This document shows, piece by piece, positions 22,910 to 36,400 of a stretch of 64,000 nucleotides of DNA. Below the pieces are notes generated by a model, which was not told the DNA's origin, did no database searches, and saw nothing but the letters and a program-made list of their open reading frames with translations. The stretch is from Agrocybe praecox. Lineage: Eukaryota > Basidiomycota > Agaricomycetes > Agaricales > Agrocybaceae. Made by a program: the position numbers and the translations under genes. Position 1 is the first letter of the stretch; every line of letters starts with the position of its first letter. The DNA lies in the NCBI GenBank assembly GCA_964017145.1, contig OZ024841.1, positions 620,001 through 684,000 of the forward strand, in the 5' to 3' direction.

Positions 22910-24965
22910 TCATTTGCCTACAGATGTCGTTTGCAGCATCACAAGTTCCTGGAATTTGTTGCCTGCTGGTTGCGTTCCAAGCAACAGAAGACCCGGCGGC
23001 ATGAAAGCAGCTGCCTTAGTCGTTGTAGACGTGATGGAAGATGCTGATGACGTCGTTACAGCTGATTTCACGGGCGGATGCACCCCAACTGCCGTCGAGT
23101 CCCGCTTCGAGTCAGCCAATATCATGAACTGGGGTATGGCTTTGACGAGGGTGGATACAATAGGGGTGCTTATCCCACTGCTTCAGCTGCTCGTGGCGGC
23201 ACCGACGCCATTCAACTGCTCCTCGACCTTGCCACGGTTTGCCGATTGGCCACCAGTCCATTGGTTCGTCCTCGTCAAAATTGAGATCCATGCCATTTTC
23301 ATGTCTCCTGACATCTACCGCGCCAGTGCGGTATGCCAGACTTTTGACGAGTTTGTTCGAGCTGAAAACCGATGCCTAGCCTTGGAGAGGTGTTGCTTAT
23401 GATGGAGGAGGTAATGGTGTTTAGCCCAGGTTCTTCGAGCTGTGGTTGAGGACGATGTTGAAGTTGCTGCTCGTCGTCCTTCACACCACCTTAGATTCCA
23501 CTTCTGGTTCAACCGAATTCGCATTCGTATTTCCATCCACCACCAGCTCCACTCGGCCGCGTCTGTGTATGCAAAGACTATCGCCCATCGTATATTGCTG
23601 TGATCGTTGTGGCACTTGAATAGTAGCCATGGACTCAAGCACGCCGAGGTGACATTTTCCGTACTCGAATTCGAGCTCGTCAATACGCCCCCATTCCGCT
23701 CCTGGGCCGCTTCCGCATCCGTCTGGGCACCCTCCACTTCCTTCGAAGCTGGTGCATCAGCCGCATCGGGCTCCTTCTCCCTTTGGATCAACCACCTCGA
23801 CGGCAGCAAGAACATCCTGGTGTTCCTCCTCCACGGCTTCTTCCCTCTCCCCAAAATCTTTTCCCTCATCACCTTGCCCGGTTCCCACCATTCTAGAGCT
23901 CCCTGCACGACCCGCCGAGTCTGAAGGTCCCGCCGAACCAGACGTCGATGGGACAAAATCCCATCACGACGCACGAAGACGTACTGTTGATCTCAGTTTC
24001 AAGGTTTCTACGTGGTGGAAGAAGATGTAGCAGATGTTGTCGTTTGAGAAGGCGAGGGTGAAATAGGGCGTACTACGAATGACGACGAGTTGTCTGAAAT
24101 TAAAGATAATTTACGTTATGTCGAGAGTTTTCGATTAAAACATTAAGATGCTTACCTGGCGCTGCACTCAAGCCAACAAAGTCCACCCGCTCAGATGATC
24201 CTTCAGCTCCTGCGGCTGCTGGGTGCGATGTCAGTAATGCATAAACCATAACTCATTAGAGAAATGAAATACAACTCGTACCTTGTCCCGATATCGACCA
24301 AGTTTCCTTGTTCATGTTCGCAGCACTCAAAATTTCCTCTTTCCGTTGTGCACGTTCCACTTCAGGTGTAACTAGGGCTGCAAAAAAAAAAGGAGCGACG
24401 TTAAGAACCAAATCTGACGAGGAACAAAGGAGTATGAAAATGAATCATACTAACTTTCACCGCCCATTCACACCGACAAACGTGGCGGGATCTTCGTCCG
24501 TCCGACAAGAGGTAAAGAGAGTGTAAGCCTGCTCGACGATGGGTTCAGGTTCAGTGCTACGAAGTGGTCGAGAGGGGGGCTCTTCGTTGCCGACGATGTT
24601 GAACTGGCGCCGTATGCGGCAACGATGGACCAGAATCATCCATAGAGTTTATTGTACTCTGGTGGACGATTGGTTGGAATAGTTCGCAGCTCCTCCGGAT
24701 GATGCCGCTTGCTGCGCGGGTGTCTCTTGTTTTGGTGCTCTCGTTTCGGTGGGAGATTGGGATAGGAATCGGATCGGTGCATATGATATGTAAACGTAAA
24801 CCCTGTACGGTCTGACGGAGTGCCCGCGCTAGATGACGTAGAAATGACTGCTCCTGCAGTAGCTGCACTCGGAAGGGGAACTCCAAGTTCACGTTCAGGC
24901 CTCAGGATGGACGAACTAGCCGCAACAGGGGCAGGACCTTTCAGCGGTGAGGTCAAATTCCATAT
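22910..24965 (-). pseudogene. Ser/Thr-rich gene of unknown function, copy C
   Basis: This is the third copy of the family at 3960-6010 and 11500-13290. Minus-strand exons include SPLKGPAPVAASSS (24956 on), MILVHRCRIRRQFNIVGNEE with EPIVEQAYTLF (24639-24500) and VERAQRKEEILSAANMNKE (about 24385-24285), the latter ending at a GTACGAG donor. Next come PAAAGAEGSSERVDFVGLS (about 24230-24150) and a Ser-rich exon with SPSQTTTSATSSSTT that soon hits a stop. The tail contains LVKSLAYRTGAVDVRRHENG and DEDEPMDWWPIGKPWQG (about 23370-23200). The stop in the Ser-rich exon and a TAG near the first exon suggest this copy is also broken. The tail is better preserved here than in copy A. Confidence 0.4.
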
Positions 24966-25669
24966 CAGGTGGCGGTTGTATGTTGTGGAACTTGTACTAC
25001 GAATAGATCATCGTGTCGTTGAGAAGCGTCGACTTCTGTTCAGATTAACGTCATGATGGTCGGACATAAATGAGACAATAGAAGGAGCGTCGTGCAAGGT
25101 CGCTTGCAACTTGCAATAGCCTGCACCCTGATTCGCAGACATCCCTCACGTGAAACTACGTCATCGCCGGGCAATGGCTGCCGGCCGGGGACGCGTTTGT
25201 GCGGGAAAAATATTTTTATTCGCCATTACCCAAGTGCACTACTACTTATACTATATCTTCGTTTTCTCTCGAATTCCCTCGATTTTTTGAAGCTGCATCT
25301 CGACAATTACTTACACTGCAGCGTCCAAATGCAACGGGAAGCATAACCGTTGCCTGTTCACTTGTTCCAGGTTACAACGCTCCAACATATTTTCTCGTCC
25401 TCTTCGACAAGCGCGAGATTTCTTCCAGAGTTATTATCATTCGATCGAGAAAAAATTAACCACATTCTTAGATGGCTTGACATTTTAAGAACGAACGTGA
25501 GTGCTCAAGTCGTTTTATCAACCCTTTCTGCATCTCACCTCCACACCATTTTATAGACAGTTCCATGGACTGTGTCGCAGACAACCCTGCCGCGATAGAA
25601 TCACAAGTATACAACCTGAGTCGTGGAAGATATGAATTAGGAACATGTATGATAAAAGTAAGTAAACTA

Positions 25670-25925
25670 ATACAAGATGCCTACTCTATGTCGTCCAGAT
25701 CCATAACGTCTACGAACTCCCTCTCATTCAAATTAGCGCCCAGCACGCCTCTCATCGAGTTCAAAGCCGGAGGTCAAGTCCCTCTCTACCAAATCGAACA
25801 TTTCCGGTTCGAATTCCCTCTCCTCAGACCTCTAGGTTGTTATCGACAAACTCCCGCTCCAACAAGTCATCGATATCCTCCACCAACTCCCTCTTCTTAC
25901 CCTTTCGATATCCAGTGTGTGTCAG
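25670..25925 (-). pseudogene. Remnant of the secreted acidic protein gene, copy C
   Basis: Minus-strand peptides are KKRELVEDIDDLLEREFV, EREFEPEMFDLVERDLTS and LNEREFVDVMDLDDIE, followed by a conserved stop. This corresponds to the end of the copy-A gene at 6695. The peptides lie in different frames with short gaps, so either small introns or frameshifts separate them. An upstream piece near 26050 still matches the MNTFTFSRN exon of copy A, but it is disordered relative to copy A. Confidence 0.4.
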
Positions 25926-26754
25926 TGTAAGTGTAAATGCAACGTTCTGAGGCCTTAGGACTCCCGGCCAACAAGCCCAGTCTTACATTTATCATTATCA
26001 CGATTAATATTAATAACGACATTGAACCGTCCGTTCCTCGAGAACGTGAACGTATTCATCCACAATTCAGGTCCTGTTCCTTCCCAAGGTACTTGTACCA
26101 TCTCCCGGTCGTCTCTTTAGGCCTCTTCTCATAGATGTCATTGTCCTGATTCCCCATCTTAAACTTAGAACGTTAAAGAAAGCTACCGGCAGAGAGTGCG
26201 GTGAAGAAGCTCACTCGGATCTGCGCCTCACTTTCCATATCATTGTATTAGGTGGAAAGTGAGTTACAAGAGGACATATATGCATTCTGCTCATTCCGCG
26301 TGATATTTGTTATAAATATTTGAGTGTGGAGGCGCTGCTGGATCTATCGTTCAGCTGGCAAACATAATTAGGCGCTGCCTTCGGATACAACTATCGCGAG
26401 AACGCCAAGTGTAGATCCATTACGACTGGGAGGAGATAGGAACAAACTGGAGTACTGAATAGGCGTGAAAACGTGAGCGGCGCCATGCGGAGTAGAATAG
26501 ATGTAGCTTCATCATGCAAGCTGTTCACCGTACTTGTCAATAAAACAGTGCTGCTAGCCCCTACTTAGAAGACATATTGTGTCACTTATAATGACAGGAT
26601 AAACGCCGCAGCCGCTGGATTATTCTATATGTCAGCCCTCCTGCGCAAAGAGCCTATGGCACGCCAGTAAATGGTTACTCCGTATGCTCACTACCTGAAT
26701 GGCAAATGCGGCCGTTGGACATTATATACACAGTTATTTCAGCGGCCTGATGAG

Positions 26755-26761
26755 TATATAA
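26755..26761 (+). promoter_or_regulatory. TATA box of ABM-like gene 2
   Basis: TATATAA about 100 bp before the start codon at 26859, in the same position as in the paralogue at 15461. Confidence 0.5.
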
Positions 26762-26858
26762 CGCAGACAAGAATGTTCAACTGAAAATAACATCCAATAC
26801 CATACACATTCAGCACTCACCTTTCTTCAAACCTTTCTCTCTCGATATTTTAATCATC

Positions 26859-27362
26859 ATGCCTGTCACTCAATTCGGCGCCTGCAAGGTCAAAGAACAC
26901 CTTACCTTCCAATCAGAGGAGATTCAAACCTACCTGCGTCTTCTTTCTGCGCAACAGGAACCAGCATCCGGCCACCCTCTCATGATTTACACCGACGATC
27001 GTGACCCGGCTCTCTTCTACTTGCTCTCCGGATGGGATAGCGCTGCCGCCCACACGGAATGGGCCCTCAAAGAAGCCAACGCATCGCTTCTCACCCGCGG
27101 GCTGGAGTTGGTCACTGTCCAGCTAGGTGTCTCTATCGGCTTGGATATCTCGGATATTCCGGATGCCACTGGCACGCTATCATATACGAAGGTTGAGGGG
27201 AAACCATTGGAGGTTCAGAGCGCTCCTGGACAGTTGTGGGTCGGACATGGTCCTGATTTGGAGAATCCGGGATCAATTTACCAGTTTGCCGCCTTTAATG
27301 AACTCAAGCGGGTAGCCGCCATCCCTGACGAGTACGCTCTCATGGATCGTGTTCGCCTTTAA
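26859..27362 (+). CDS. ABM-like (dimeric alpha/beta barrel) protein, paralogue 2
   Basis: This is a 167-aa intronless protein, the paralogue of the gene at 15461-15964. Six residues differ: I3V, then K to T, D to E and T to A around AAAHTEWALKEANASL, N to T in ELVTVQ, and D to N in AFNELK. No indel or stop separates the pair, and the promoter including TATATAA is conserved. Two intact copies beside decayed neighbours suggest both are kept by selection or that this part was duplicated or converted recently. Function is as for paralogue 1: an ABM-type barrel is likely by pattern, substrate unknown. Confidence 0.85.
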   Translation: MPVTQFGACKVKEHLTFQSEEIQTYLRLLSAQQEPASGHPLMIYTDDRDPALFYLLSGWDSAAAHTEWALKEANASLLTRGLELVTVQLGVSIGLDISDIPDATGTLSYTKVEGKPLEVQSAPGQLWVGHGPDLENPGSIYQFAAFNELKRVAAIPDEYALMDRVRL

Positions 27363-27621
27363 GTGAAATGGGACCAAAGGGTATGATTTTTCAACTATGT
27401 CTCTTAGTTAAAATATTGACTTTGAGTTATTAGGTAGCACGGACCTAGTAGGGGATATCAATAGTATATACGTGAATACTGTTCGAAGGACCCAATGAGG
27501 AGACACCCATTATGCAGTATTTACACATTAAACCTAGATATATTGCGCAGACCGTGTACAAACGCAGGAATTTTCATCGCTATCATCGTCTTATCCACAC
27601 AATCCAGAAATAATATAACTA

Positions 27622-28070
27622 CTACCGCTGCTCTAACCGTCGTGTAATCCGATTAGGCAAGCTAAAATTTGGAAGAAACAAAACCTTCACAGCGCAGTCA
27701 TGCGATGCCGGCAACGATGCAGATACCACACAGCCAGGGCGCAGACGTTGTGGAAAGATCGCATACCAAGTCCATGGGTTCCCTGCGTAAAGTTTTACTG
27801 CGGTGTCGTTGTCCCTTTGCCTTTCATCGTCGTTCCAAGTCATGCATTAATGCCCTGCAACCCCCAATCCATCCCTCCGTGCCAGCCGACGTGGCCAATA
27901 GCTTGCATCGGTGGTGGCAAAAATTGCTGGTTAGCTGCTTGCTTCGTCACGCCAGCCTCGGGTGCTGGCCTGGTGTTAGGAGTGGGGGTTGTGGTGTCTC
28001 CATGGCTGCCAGCGGGAAGGGGGGTGGTGGCAGCAGCCAAAGAGGGTGGGGATGGGGAACATTGGCACAT
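27622..28070 (-). other. Possible small minus-strand ORFs beside ABM-like gene 2
   Basis: Two adjoining minus-strand frames, one Pro/Thr/Ala-rich (28070-27840, ending GLQGINA) and one of 73 codons (27843-27622, starting MTWNDDERQRD), overlap by a few bases at stop and start. The counterpart in the first duplicate (16098-16420) is frame-shifted. No domain is recognised, and they may be non-coding. Confidence 0.2.
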
Positions 28071-28170
28071 ATTTGGACGCGACGGGAATTACGCGACAGT
28101 CTCGGCGATACGTATATATAGCTTCCACACCGAGGAAATAGGGGCTCGAGTCGTTGTCAATATATAAGCG

Positions 28171-29940
28171 CCATCGTTTCTGGCAACCTCAGTCCTGAGT
28201 TATTTGCTATCACGAGCATTGTATCATGTGTAAATACGTACTAGGTATATTTTCTCCAAAAATCAAGCGAAGCGTGGCATTTCCTGGAGCACAAGTCGCG
28301 ATACATGTTGGATACATGCCTCGGATATGACGCATTTGTGCCCGAGCGGTAATTGCGATTGGTACGGCGACGTAGTACTTTCTCCTTATTCATCGCGTTC
28401 CGGTTGAATTACCGGAGTCCGGGTGTGTTCGAGAGTGTATTATGTTGGAATGCGTATATTGCTATGTGTTGCAAAAAAATTGCACGGAGAAATCCTGCGT
28501 TTCTGCATGTACAGAAAATGAACGAGGTGGATCAGTGTTATGGGCGCTAATTCATCAGTATTTCACCAATAAATGACATTCTTACCAATCCGTGGATATG
28601 AAATGAAGAACATATTGAGGGGATCTTGATTTCACGACACTTCGGTAAGGTTGGGTTCAGATCAAAATGCATTGATTCATGAGGTACCGAATACATGGGT
28701 TTGTAAAACACCTATATAAGGATCCCTAGTTCAACAGGAAAAAACAACAGCTCCTCCGGGCTTGTCTCGTCTTTCCTTCTCTATTTACACTCTTCCTCGT
28801 GTATCTGCTACCGTGTGAGCAACGACCACCGCCGGTTATGGCCATTGTCGTTGTTCGAAGACGAGCACGACCACTCACCTTAATCTACACGAGTGACATT
28901 TGCTATCGAAGATGTCAATTCTTTACTCACAGGAAGCATTGATAGATAAAGCGCGGCCTAGATGCATAGGGAGTATAAGTATGTTGTCTTCGTAAACGCA
29001 AGATCGGGGCCAACTGGCGGTTTGGGTAGTTTCAAGTTTCAACTAAATAATTGTAAGTACTCGACCCGCTTCGATGCAGCGTGCCTTTACTAACCTTCCC
29101 TTCAATAGCTTGAATCGACGAGTGGAAGATATCGAGGTCATTTACACTGGATGAAGATATTTATGAACAAAGGAGGGAGCTTACTGACGTCGTTGAGTAA
29201 CGTTGAAAGGTGGACACATCAACGTGAAGCTCGCGTTTGTCGCTGAATAAGACTTCGTGAGCCTGTGTTTTCTAGTGAATGAGTAAGACTTACCAACTTA
29301 ATCTCGATGGTCGAAAGGAAATGCTTGAAGTGTACCGGCCGGTCCAAGTTATTTCCAACACGAGAGAGAACTGTTCGTCGTTGTACTCGGGGTTGCTGCT
29401 GGATGGATCGAAGGAAATGGTGAGTGGTATTTATTTCCAAATCAACGGGAGAGAGTTACGAGGTTTGAAATTTGAGTTTCGATCCGCGTAGAATCAATGC
29501 AACCGTCCCGACCTCTTCTGATACGAACAAGACCGTTCGTCATCGTGTGCAGCGACGCTCTCTCTGCACGAGTTTCCTTTCACACTGATATCCTTCAGTA
29601 CACACACTGCATGATCCAGCTGCTTCGAACCGACAATATTCGGCCGTCGACTCTGTGCTGTCCAGGCGACACAACACGTAACGAGCATGCTTGGAATGGT
29701 GCAAACTTCCAGGCGGGAGACGATGGCAGATGATGGGAAGACGTGCCTGCTGCAGCCGTCGATATCTTCTTGGAGCCTCAACGAGAAGGCATCCCTGGCG
29801 GTATTGATGGGGAGGAGGATCGAGGTGGGGTGCCAATGGGGAGAGATGAGAAGGATGTCGGCCATCGCATTGAGCTCCGCTATGCCTATATGCGGTCGTT
29901 CGGTGAATGATTTTTCGTCTGTTAGGTGAGGACATTGAAT
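28171..29940. other. Region without a recognised gene; TATA-like promoter at 28713
   Basis: A CTATATAAGG box at about 28712 is followed by C/T-rich DNA and short frames starting at 28837 and 28912. GT-AG pairs can be drawn at about 29055-29107, but no coherent protein results. A 154-codon minus frame (29958-29494) has no recognisable feature. Confidence 0.3.
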
Positions 29941-29944
29941 AACA

Positions 29945-30265
29945 ACCGATGGATCCACATCTTGAAGCGTTAGAGGTACGAGTGCGAGTACGATCCGGCG
30001 AACGGCACACGGACGACATCCATCATATCCGCGTCAATACGCATTCCATCAAGATTCGACACGGTCCTCTGAGAAGCAATCGTTTTCGTAGTGGATTAAG
30101 CACCCCTCAGAGAAGTACAGACAGACCAGACATGCCAGCAGGCGAGGGCGAGGGTGAGGAAGGAAGAAGCCAGAACCGAAGGAAGGCGAAGTGACCGTGA
30201 CACACCCAACATCCCCAGGTTCAAGTCAGTCACGTGTGCGCGTCTGACGCGTCGCGTTAACTCCT
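29945..30265. repeat. Fragment related to the tandem block (41.3-41.6 and 34.9 kb)
   Basis: Segments near 30000-30090 resemble 41340-41430 (shared ATCCGC, CATCAAGATTCGACA-like and CTCTGAG words). The GTGACCGTGACAC word near 30191 recurs at about 34884, 44989 and 59418. It is a short, diverged copy. Confidence 0.35.
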
Positions 30266-31075
30266 AACATATGATACTTATTGCAACACCGATGCAACCC
30301 AGTCGTATTTTTATCAGGCCAAATGGCCAAGCTATCCTCTGTATGGAATCACGCATACTTTAACGCTACCACCCGAGAACCAACTCGAACAAGATCGAGG
30401 AAAGATTCAAGAAACAATTGGAGAAGAGAGGTCTTGAGGATGTACGATGGAAACCCTGTAAAAGAGGACAGTCGGACATCGGAGGTAAAATAAGTAACGA
30501 AGATGAAGCAGGTACCGAGGGGTGAACCAGTGATGTCCCATAAAATCAAAAATAATAATTATAGGCGCCTTCAAATTGGATGAATTTTGGCCAATGGTAA
30601 GCGTCCGACGGAATGGATTCTGCAGGTCCAACCGGGCGGAATATAAATTCGTAGAAGAAGCTGTATAGTGTTCCGATCACTCCCAGAGTAATGTTGATGA
30701 AATCCATATCTATTAGGCCATGACGCGACGATCGCTACCTCTCGGGGATTGGCTTGAACACAGTCGATCGGAGGAAAAGTGCATGATGGTATGTCGCGAT
30801 CATTTTTTGTCTGATTCTATAGTAATTGGCTCTCTGATGGTGTTGTGAATGTATAGGTCACCAATTCCCATGGGAGGTCAGCGACGGAGAGACAGACCAT
30901 GATGTGTATATTACAGCGAGAATTTACTTCACTTTCGTTGTAAGTAAGCTTTTAGAAAGGAGTTTTTGAGCTATATGTTGTCCGTGAATCCTCTTGATAG
31001 AAAGAGGGTTGTAGCTTACATAAAAACCAATGGCTAGACGATCCCATTATATGATCGAAAATCGAACTAGACCCA

Positions 31076-32171
31076 TCAAACGACCAGGGTTTTCTCAAAC
31101 CATTCAACTGTTTGTTCGAACGCTCCTTCAAAGGCATCCTTAATCTCTGAGATGCTCATATTGGGACGTGATGCAAAACCATGTGTTGTGCCTGTGCATG
31201 TCTGTTAGTCCACCTTCCATCATTACGCGACGTAGGTTACTTCAGTAGCTACCTACCTTTCCATATCTTGAATTCGTATTCCACAAAGTTTTCTTTTCCC
31301 TTCCTACTTGCAAATTCAGCTTCCGATTGGTCCCTTAGGCTATCTGGGAAGGTGAAGTCCGCTGGTAACGGATATATTTAGGTCAGTGACGCATGCAAAT
31401 AGTGGAGACGTGATACTTACCCTGCGCGCATACCCAAGACGACGGAACATTTATTGCCTTAACTTGGTCAATCGAGAAACCTCCGGGATGGGCAATGACA
31501 ATGCTGTCGACCAGACCGGTTGAGCCTATCCGAACACAAGTCGATCCTCCAAAGCAATATCTAAGGATGTGCAGTATGTTTAGACGTCTTACCCAAACGG
31601 ATATTCTTCACGTACCCTACAGAACCTATTTTCTCGTACTTTTTCTTGTCTTTCAGCAGCCCAATAAACTATGGAAAGTTGGACTCGTGTTCAGCATAAT
31701 TTCTCTCGATATATGAACGTACAGATTCCAGTCGTTTATCCACGACGGAAGCTCGGCTGCTGATAAACGCTGGTATCTTGGGTATGACAACCAATACGAA
31801 TTTTATCCAATCCAACATGGTCATTTTGACTTCTGGTCTATCAGGAAGAGACATGGAGTCGAGCCCAATCAAAGGTCTGCCTGACAAATGTATCAGTTTA
31901 TGAAATTCATTCTACACGTATAAGAATACTACTCACCTTGGAAGTAATCTGGAATCCACACATCGCACTCCAGTCTCTTCGCCATCCCATCCGCCATAAT
32001 TTTGCAGTTTTTCAATGGAAGGCCGAACCCGTCTGTGAGAAGGAGTACCGCACGCTTGCTCGGTCCACCTCCTGGAGCGGGTGCGAAATACGCCCCTTGG
32101 AAATCTTCGTTGATGGAACCAGTCGGCTCTCCGTCCAGAACGACCCCCTTCGCACAGTCGGGACAAGACAT
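31076..32171 (-). CDS. Dienelactone hydrolase family protein
   Basis: This is an alpha/beta hydrolase of the dienelactone hydrolase (DLH) family, probably cytosolic, acting on lactone or ester bonds. Five exons, 32171-31937, 31880-31616, 31560-31421, 31361-31257 and 31191-31076, join through four GT-AG introns to give 286 residues with no frame problem. It starts MSCPDCAKGV. A strand and turn AVLLLTDGFGL lead into the core. The nucleophile elbow is GYCFGG, with Cys in the nucleophile position typical of DLH, split by the 31615-31561 intron. HGF near the C-terminus (GTTHGFASRP) supplies the catalytic His, and the Asp is probably in QADFTFPD. The substrate is unknown. Length is slightly above the usual 230-260 residues because of an insertion after the second exon start. 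There is no signal peptide. Confidence 0.92.
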
Positions 32172-32279
32172 GTTTTAGGTAGCACTGGTCTGTCTTTCGT
32201 TGGTGGTAATGGAACGTGGTGGGTAACTATTAGCGAAGGGGTTCTTATGGGAACTATTTATGAACAATCTGGTTAATAT

Positions 32280-32880
32280 TTACGACATTGATGACTAATT
32301 TCACATCACCGTGGCATTTACCATAACTATAAATACTGGCTGGGAATATTCCCGCTTATGTGCCCTCAAGGTATTCCGTCCTATATCTGAGACTGACATA
32401 AACTTATGTAGGCCGTTATATAGTAACGCTCCCCGCATCTTCTCTTGCCCCACTGAATCACAGGCAGTGGCCGAAGCCCGAATCGTATAATTTGGGAATG
32501 TATCACAGTGGCGTACAAAGGGGGGGGATTATGTAGGTCGATCATGTACGCCATTTCACAATCTCGTTATACGATATATATACATGCAGCATCTGAGCAT
32601 CTTCTTGGGAGAGTGGGGAGAAAGTTTGCACCCACGCCGGAAAGGCTCACCTTGCTAGAGTGTACGCACATTATTTCAATCGTGACGAAGACGACTCGAC
32701 AACGACGATGACCTCAAAGAACGCCGTCAGCGACTGGGAGAAATCGTAGACTGTACTAAGTCTACACATTTTTCAACCTCCTTCGTCAGCGGCCCATACC
32801 GGATAGTTTCTCATCACGTTAAGGTTCGAATCCGCACAATCCGAGAGACATAAAGAAAAGTGAAAGGAAAGGAAGGGAAG
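32280..32880. other. Intergenic region, no gene recognised
   Basis: It contains the presumed promoter side of the DLH gene. A sequence GGTTCGAATCC at about 32823 resembles a tRNA T-arm, but no acceptor stem or anticodon arm could be built around it. Confidence 0.4.
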
Positions 32881-35800
32881 AAAGAAACTCCTACTATGCA
32901 CAAGCACATCTCCATCGCACAGCACAGCACGTAGAGTAGCAATGAGCAAGTGGCAAGGCTAGTACATGTAGTGATATGTTATGTCATGGTACACCAAGAT
33001 CGTTATTCACGGAAACATCGGAGAGCAGAGCAGACAGAAGCTCGACAGAGGAGAAACTCAACACCGGCGACAGAGGAGATGGATATGAAGATACAGAAAT
33101 GGATTGAATTGAAGAAACAGACGCATACAATAACAAAAACGCAGGTAGGTAATCTCAAATAACTACTGCGAAGAAAATATATCGCCAAACCGGCGGACAA
33201 GAGACGAAGACGCATCATACCATCACGAATACTAGATCAGAAAGTGGGGGAAAAAAAGACAATAACAGAAAAGATCGGAGGATAACAAGAACAAGAGATT
33301 GAAGGAACGAGGAAATGAAACATAAATATAGATAAGAATAAGAAGGGATTACAGTCCGAAATGCGAACGGTATGTACCAATACAAAACAAAGAAAGGAAA
33401 GAACAGCAAAAGAAATCAAAGACAAGATCAAGAAAGGAAAGAAAGATGAATAAATTAACCTCAACTACGTATGTACATCCACCATCGCATATCACACGTC
33501 AATAGGCACGTACAGCGTACAGTGACGCCAAAATGGAACGAACATAAGAAAAATGAGCGGAGAGAGGGCGGAGGACGATGAGGATGACGAGATGGAAGTC
33601 GAGAGAAGGCCCTTGTCCCGTAATGCGTAAGCTCCAAAGGTTACGCAAGGAAATCCATTATAATGAGCGAGACGGAGGACGTGCTAGCCTGCGTAGACGT
33701 AGTTGGTTTTAGCCTCGCCGCATGGCAAATACACAGATAACGGATGCCGGCAGAGGACTGTGATGGGCTGATCATAACTGCGGTGAGCTTGGGAGGCGCA
33801 AAGGCTCGGAGAGTAGGAGAGGGAGAACCAAGGAGAACTTGACACGGCAATAGTTGACATGGAAAAGAAAGTGCGGTTCAAATTCAAACCCGAACGATGC
33901 GAAAACAAAAAGAGGAAAGACAACAACGAAATAAATGAATAACAGAAGGAAGGGATCAAAAAATGAATCAAATAATCAAGGAAGGAAATACGGCAGGATC
34001 CGAGGAGAGAAGGATAACCTGACTGTGCACATAGCGCGTCGTCGGATAGCACAAAACGGGGCGAACTTGTAGCTTGATTCACCGCAAGAGCAAACGGAGG
34101 CTCTCCCGCAGAGGAGCGGGGGATGGACTTGGTGGTGATATGGATGGACAAGACGGATAGCCTTGAAAGGAAATCCATGGATTGAAAGCCACGATCGATC
34201 GGAGGACGCGTGGGCGAGACTCTCAAATACGCGAATAACGTTCTTGGTCCGAGTCCATAACGGCGTCGATCCATCCACCCATTTGTCCGCACAAAGGTGG
34301 GTGCCATGTCGCCCTTTCTCTGCTCGAATCCATCCCAAGCGCTCTCATGCTATATTCCCCCTTCCATCCATCCAACCTTGCTCGAGTGCTCGCTCAACCA
34401 TAAAAGTCGTCCATCCATTCCCTCGCGCGTTCCAAATTCCTTTCAGCACGCACCCGGCACCTCCACTCCACTCCACTCCGTGATTTCCATCTCTCCAAAT
34501 CCATGCTTGGCCTCGGATGTAGTGCATTTATGCCATGTACACGCCTAGGGAGCGGGTGCAGTCCCAATCATCTATCCAACGCAACCATCTCCCTCCCTGA
34601 TCTCAAAAGCTCTGCTCTCCATTCACTGCTCCATCCATGATCCATCTATCCACGCAACCTCGCTCGCCCAAACTCAAAGCTTCGCAGAGCACCTAAACCG
34701 AGGTACATCCGGCACGATTTTAATCAGTTTCGTAGGTGTCCAAAACGAGGGCAGGAAGCAGTATACAGCGCATGCTTCAGATGCGGAGGCAGAGACAGAT
34801 GAACGGAAGGCAAGGCAAGAAGCAGAGGAGAGGAAAGCAAGCAAGCAAGCGAACGAAAGACAGAAAGAAATGCGAATTCATGTGACCGTGACACCCATCA
34901 TATACCAGCGTCAATCATGTCACTTGCATGTCACGGTCTGCGCGTCAACGTTCAACGTTCAAACGTCACTTCAATTTCTAATAAGTAATACAGTAACTCT
35001 CGTGTCAATAATTGCTTTCTTACTCTAACCCTCAAAAATAGAACATAAAGCACTCTCCCGCTGTCCAGTGTCCAATCTGCGTCTGTGTCTTTGGTGCCAG
35101 TAGCCGCCTCGGGTTTTTGTTTTGTTTGGAGTCTGGACGACCTGGTTTCAGAGACAAAAGTTTCAGAGACAAAAGCTCGAGATAGTTTACTTAAATGTCC
35201 TACACTACCACATGTTGTGCCTGAAGTCAATATCCGGACAACTCACACTGGAAACTTCAAACCACATGGAGGGAACAAGAAATAAAAATACCGAGCCGCA
35301 CTCCCATCCCAATCCGAGAGGCGGTTTTGGTTGATACGTATACCATACAAGTTCCACACAAATATTACATCACATCCCATCCAGCTCGGTCGAACATCGA
35401 ACATTATCCAATACAGGACGCCGTCGTCCAAAAAAAAAACTACCGAGTCAAAAACAGCATTCATATCCCTATTTCTAATCAGCGGTCAATCAGGGATGAA
35501 GAAAAAGGCGAGAGCGACAAAAAAAGGAAGAAACGGCAGCTTTCCCTTCCTTTTCCAGCCACACATACTACATATCCATAGCCTAAGCCAATACAGCCAG
35601 CCAACCAACCCCAACGAGCCAACACCTTTCTTAACACGTCAACCTTCCAACTCTAACAATCTGCTGCGTTCGATCTCATCCCATCTTTGCAGACGCGGCG
35701 AGCCCTGCCATCTTGCATTACCAGCTTCCAACCAAGACGCTCAGCACCGCGAAGAACCACGTAGCGTAGCGGTACGCAGACAATAATCATAAATTAGACC

Positions 35801-36400
35801 GACTAACTAGAGTCTGCAGCCTACCCGAGTACCGGTGCGCAAATTATGACATTAATCTTGTCATGGATAGGTCAAACCAGTCAAAAATCAGCGCATCAGT
35901 GTCACTCCTTTACTTCATCATCATGTGGAGATCGATCTTTGTCCTCATGCTCTACCTCTCGAGACGATAATCTCCTGGGAAGAGCGTATACGGGTACGAG
36001 ATGGCAGTAGCCGCTGACGGAAGTCCCGGTTCTATTGGCGTTGAGCTGGGTTGCGTTATATCTTAAACATAAACTTGGGTGGACCGGGTGTCTGCACGTG
36101 AACGATTCCGAAAGCTCGATTCCGGAAACCATGCCATCGGATATGAAGTAGACATGCAGGAAACTGTATGTTTTTTTGGGCAACTTGATTTGATTTCTCC
36201 TTTGCATGTACTGTTACAATTGATCCCGACTATTTACTATCTTTGTACTGTTCGTTCAGTTTAAATCTCATGCTACCTGATTACAACGTAAGAAGTCTGG
36301 CGAATGGGATTGAAAGTGAATTCGAAGATTTAAGTTTGGGTATTCATTAGCATTCAAATATATATTAAATACGTACTCGGCTAAATTGTCAAAATAAATC

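Noticed and set aside
32815..32850. tRNA-like T-arm sequence GGTTCGAATCC
   Set aside because: No matching acceptor stem, D-arm or anticodon arm could be built around it.
33684..34307. 207-codon minus frame in the tandem block
   Set aside because: The counterpart in copy II has different frames and stops, and the composition is that of the antisense of a purine-rich tract.
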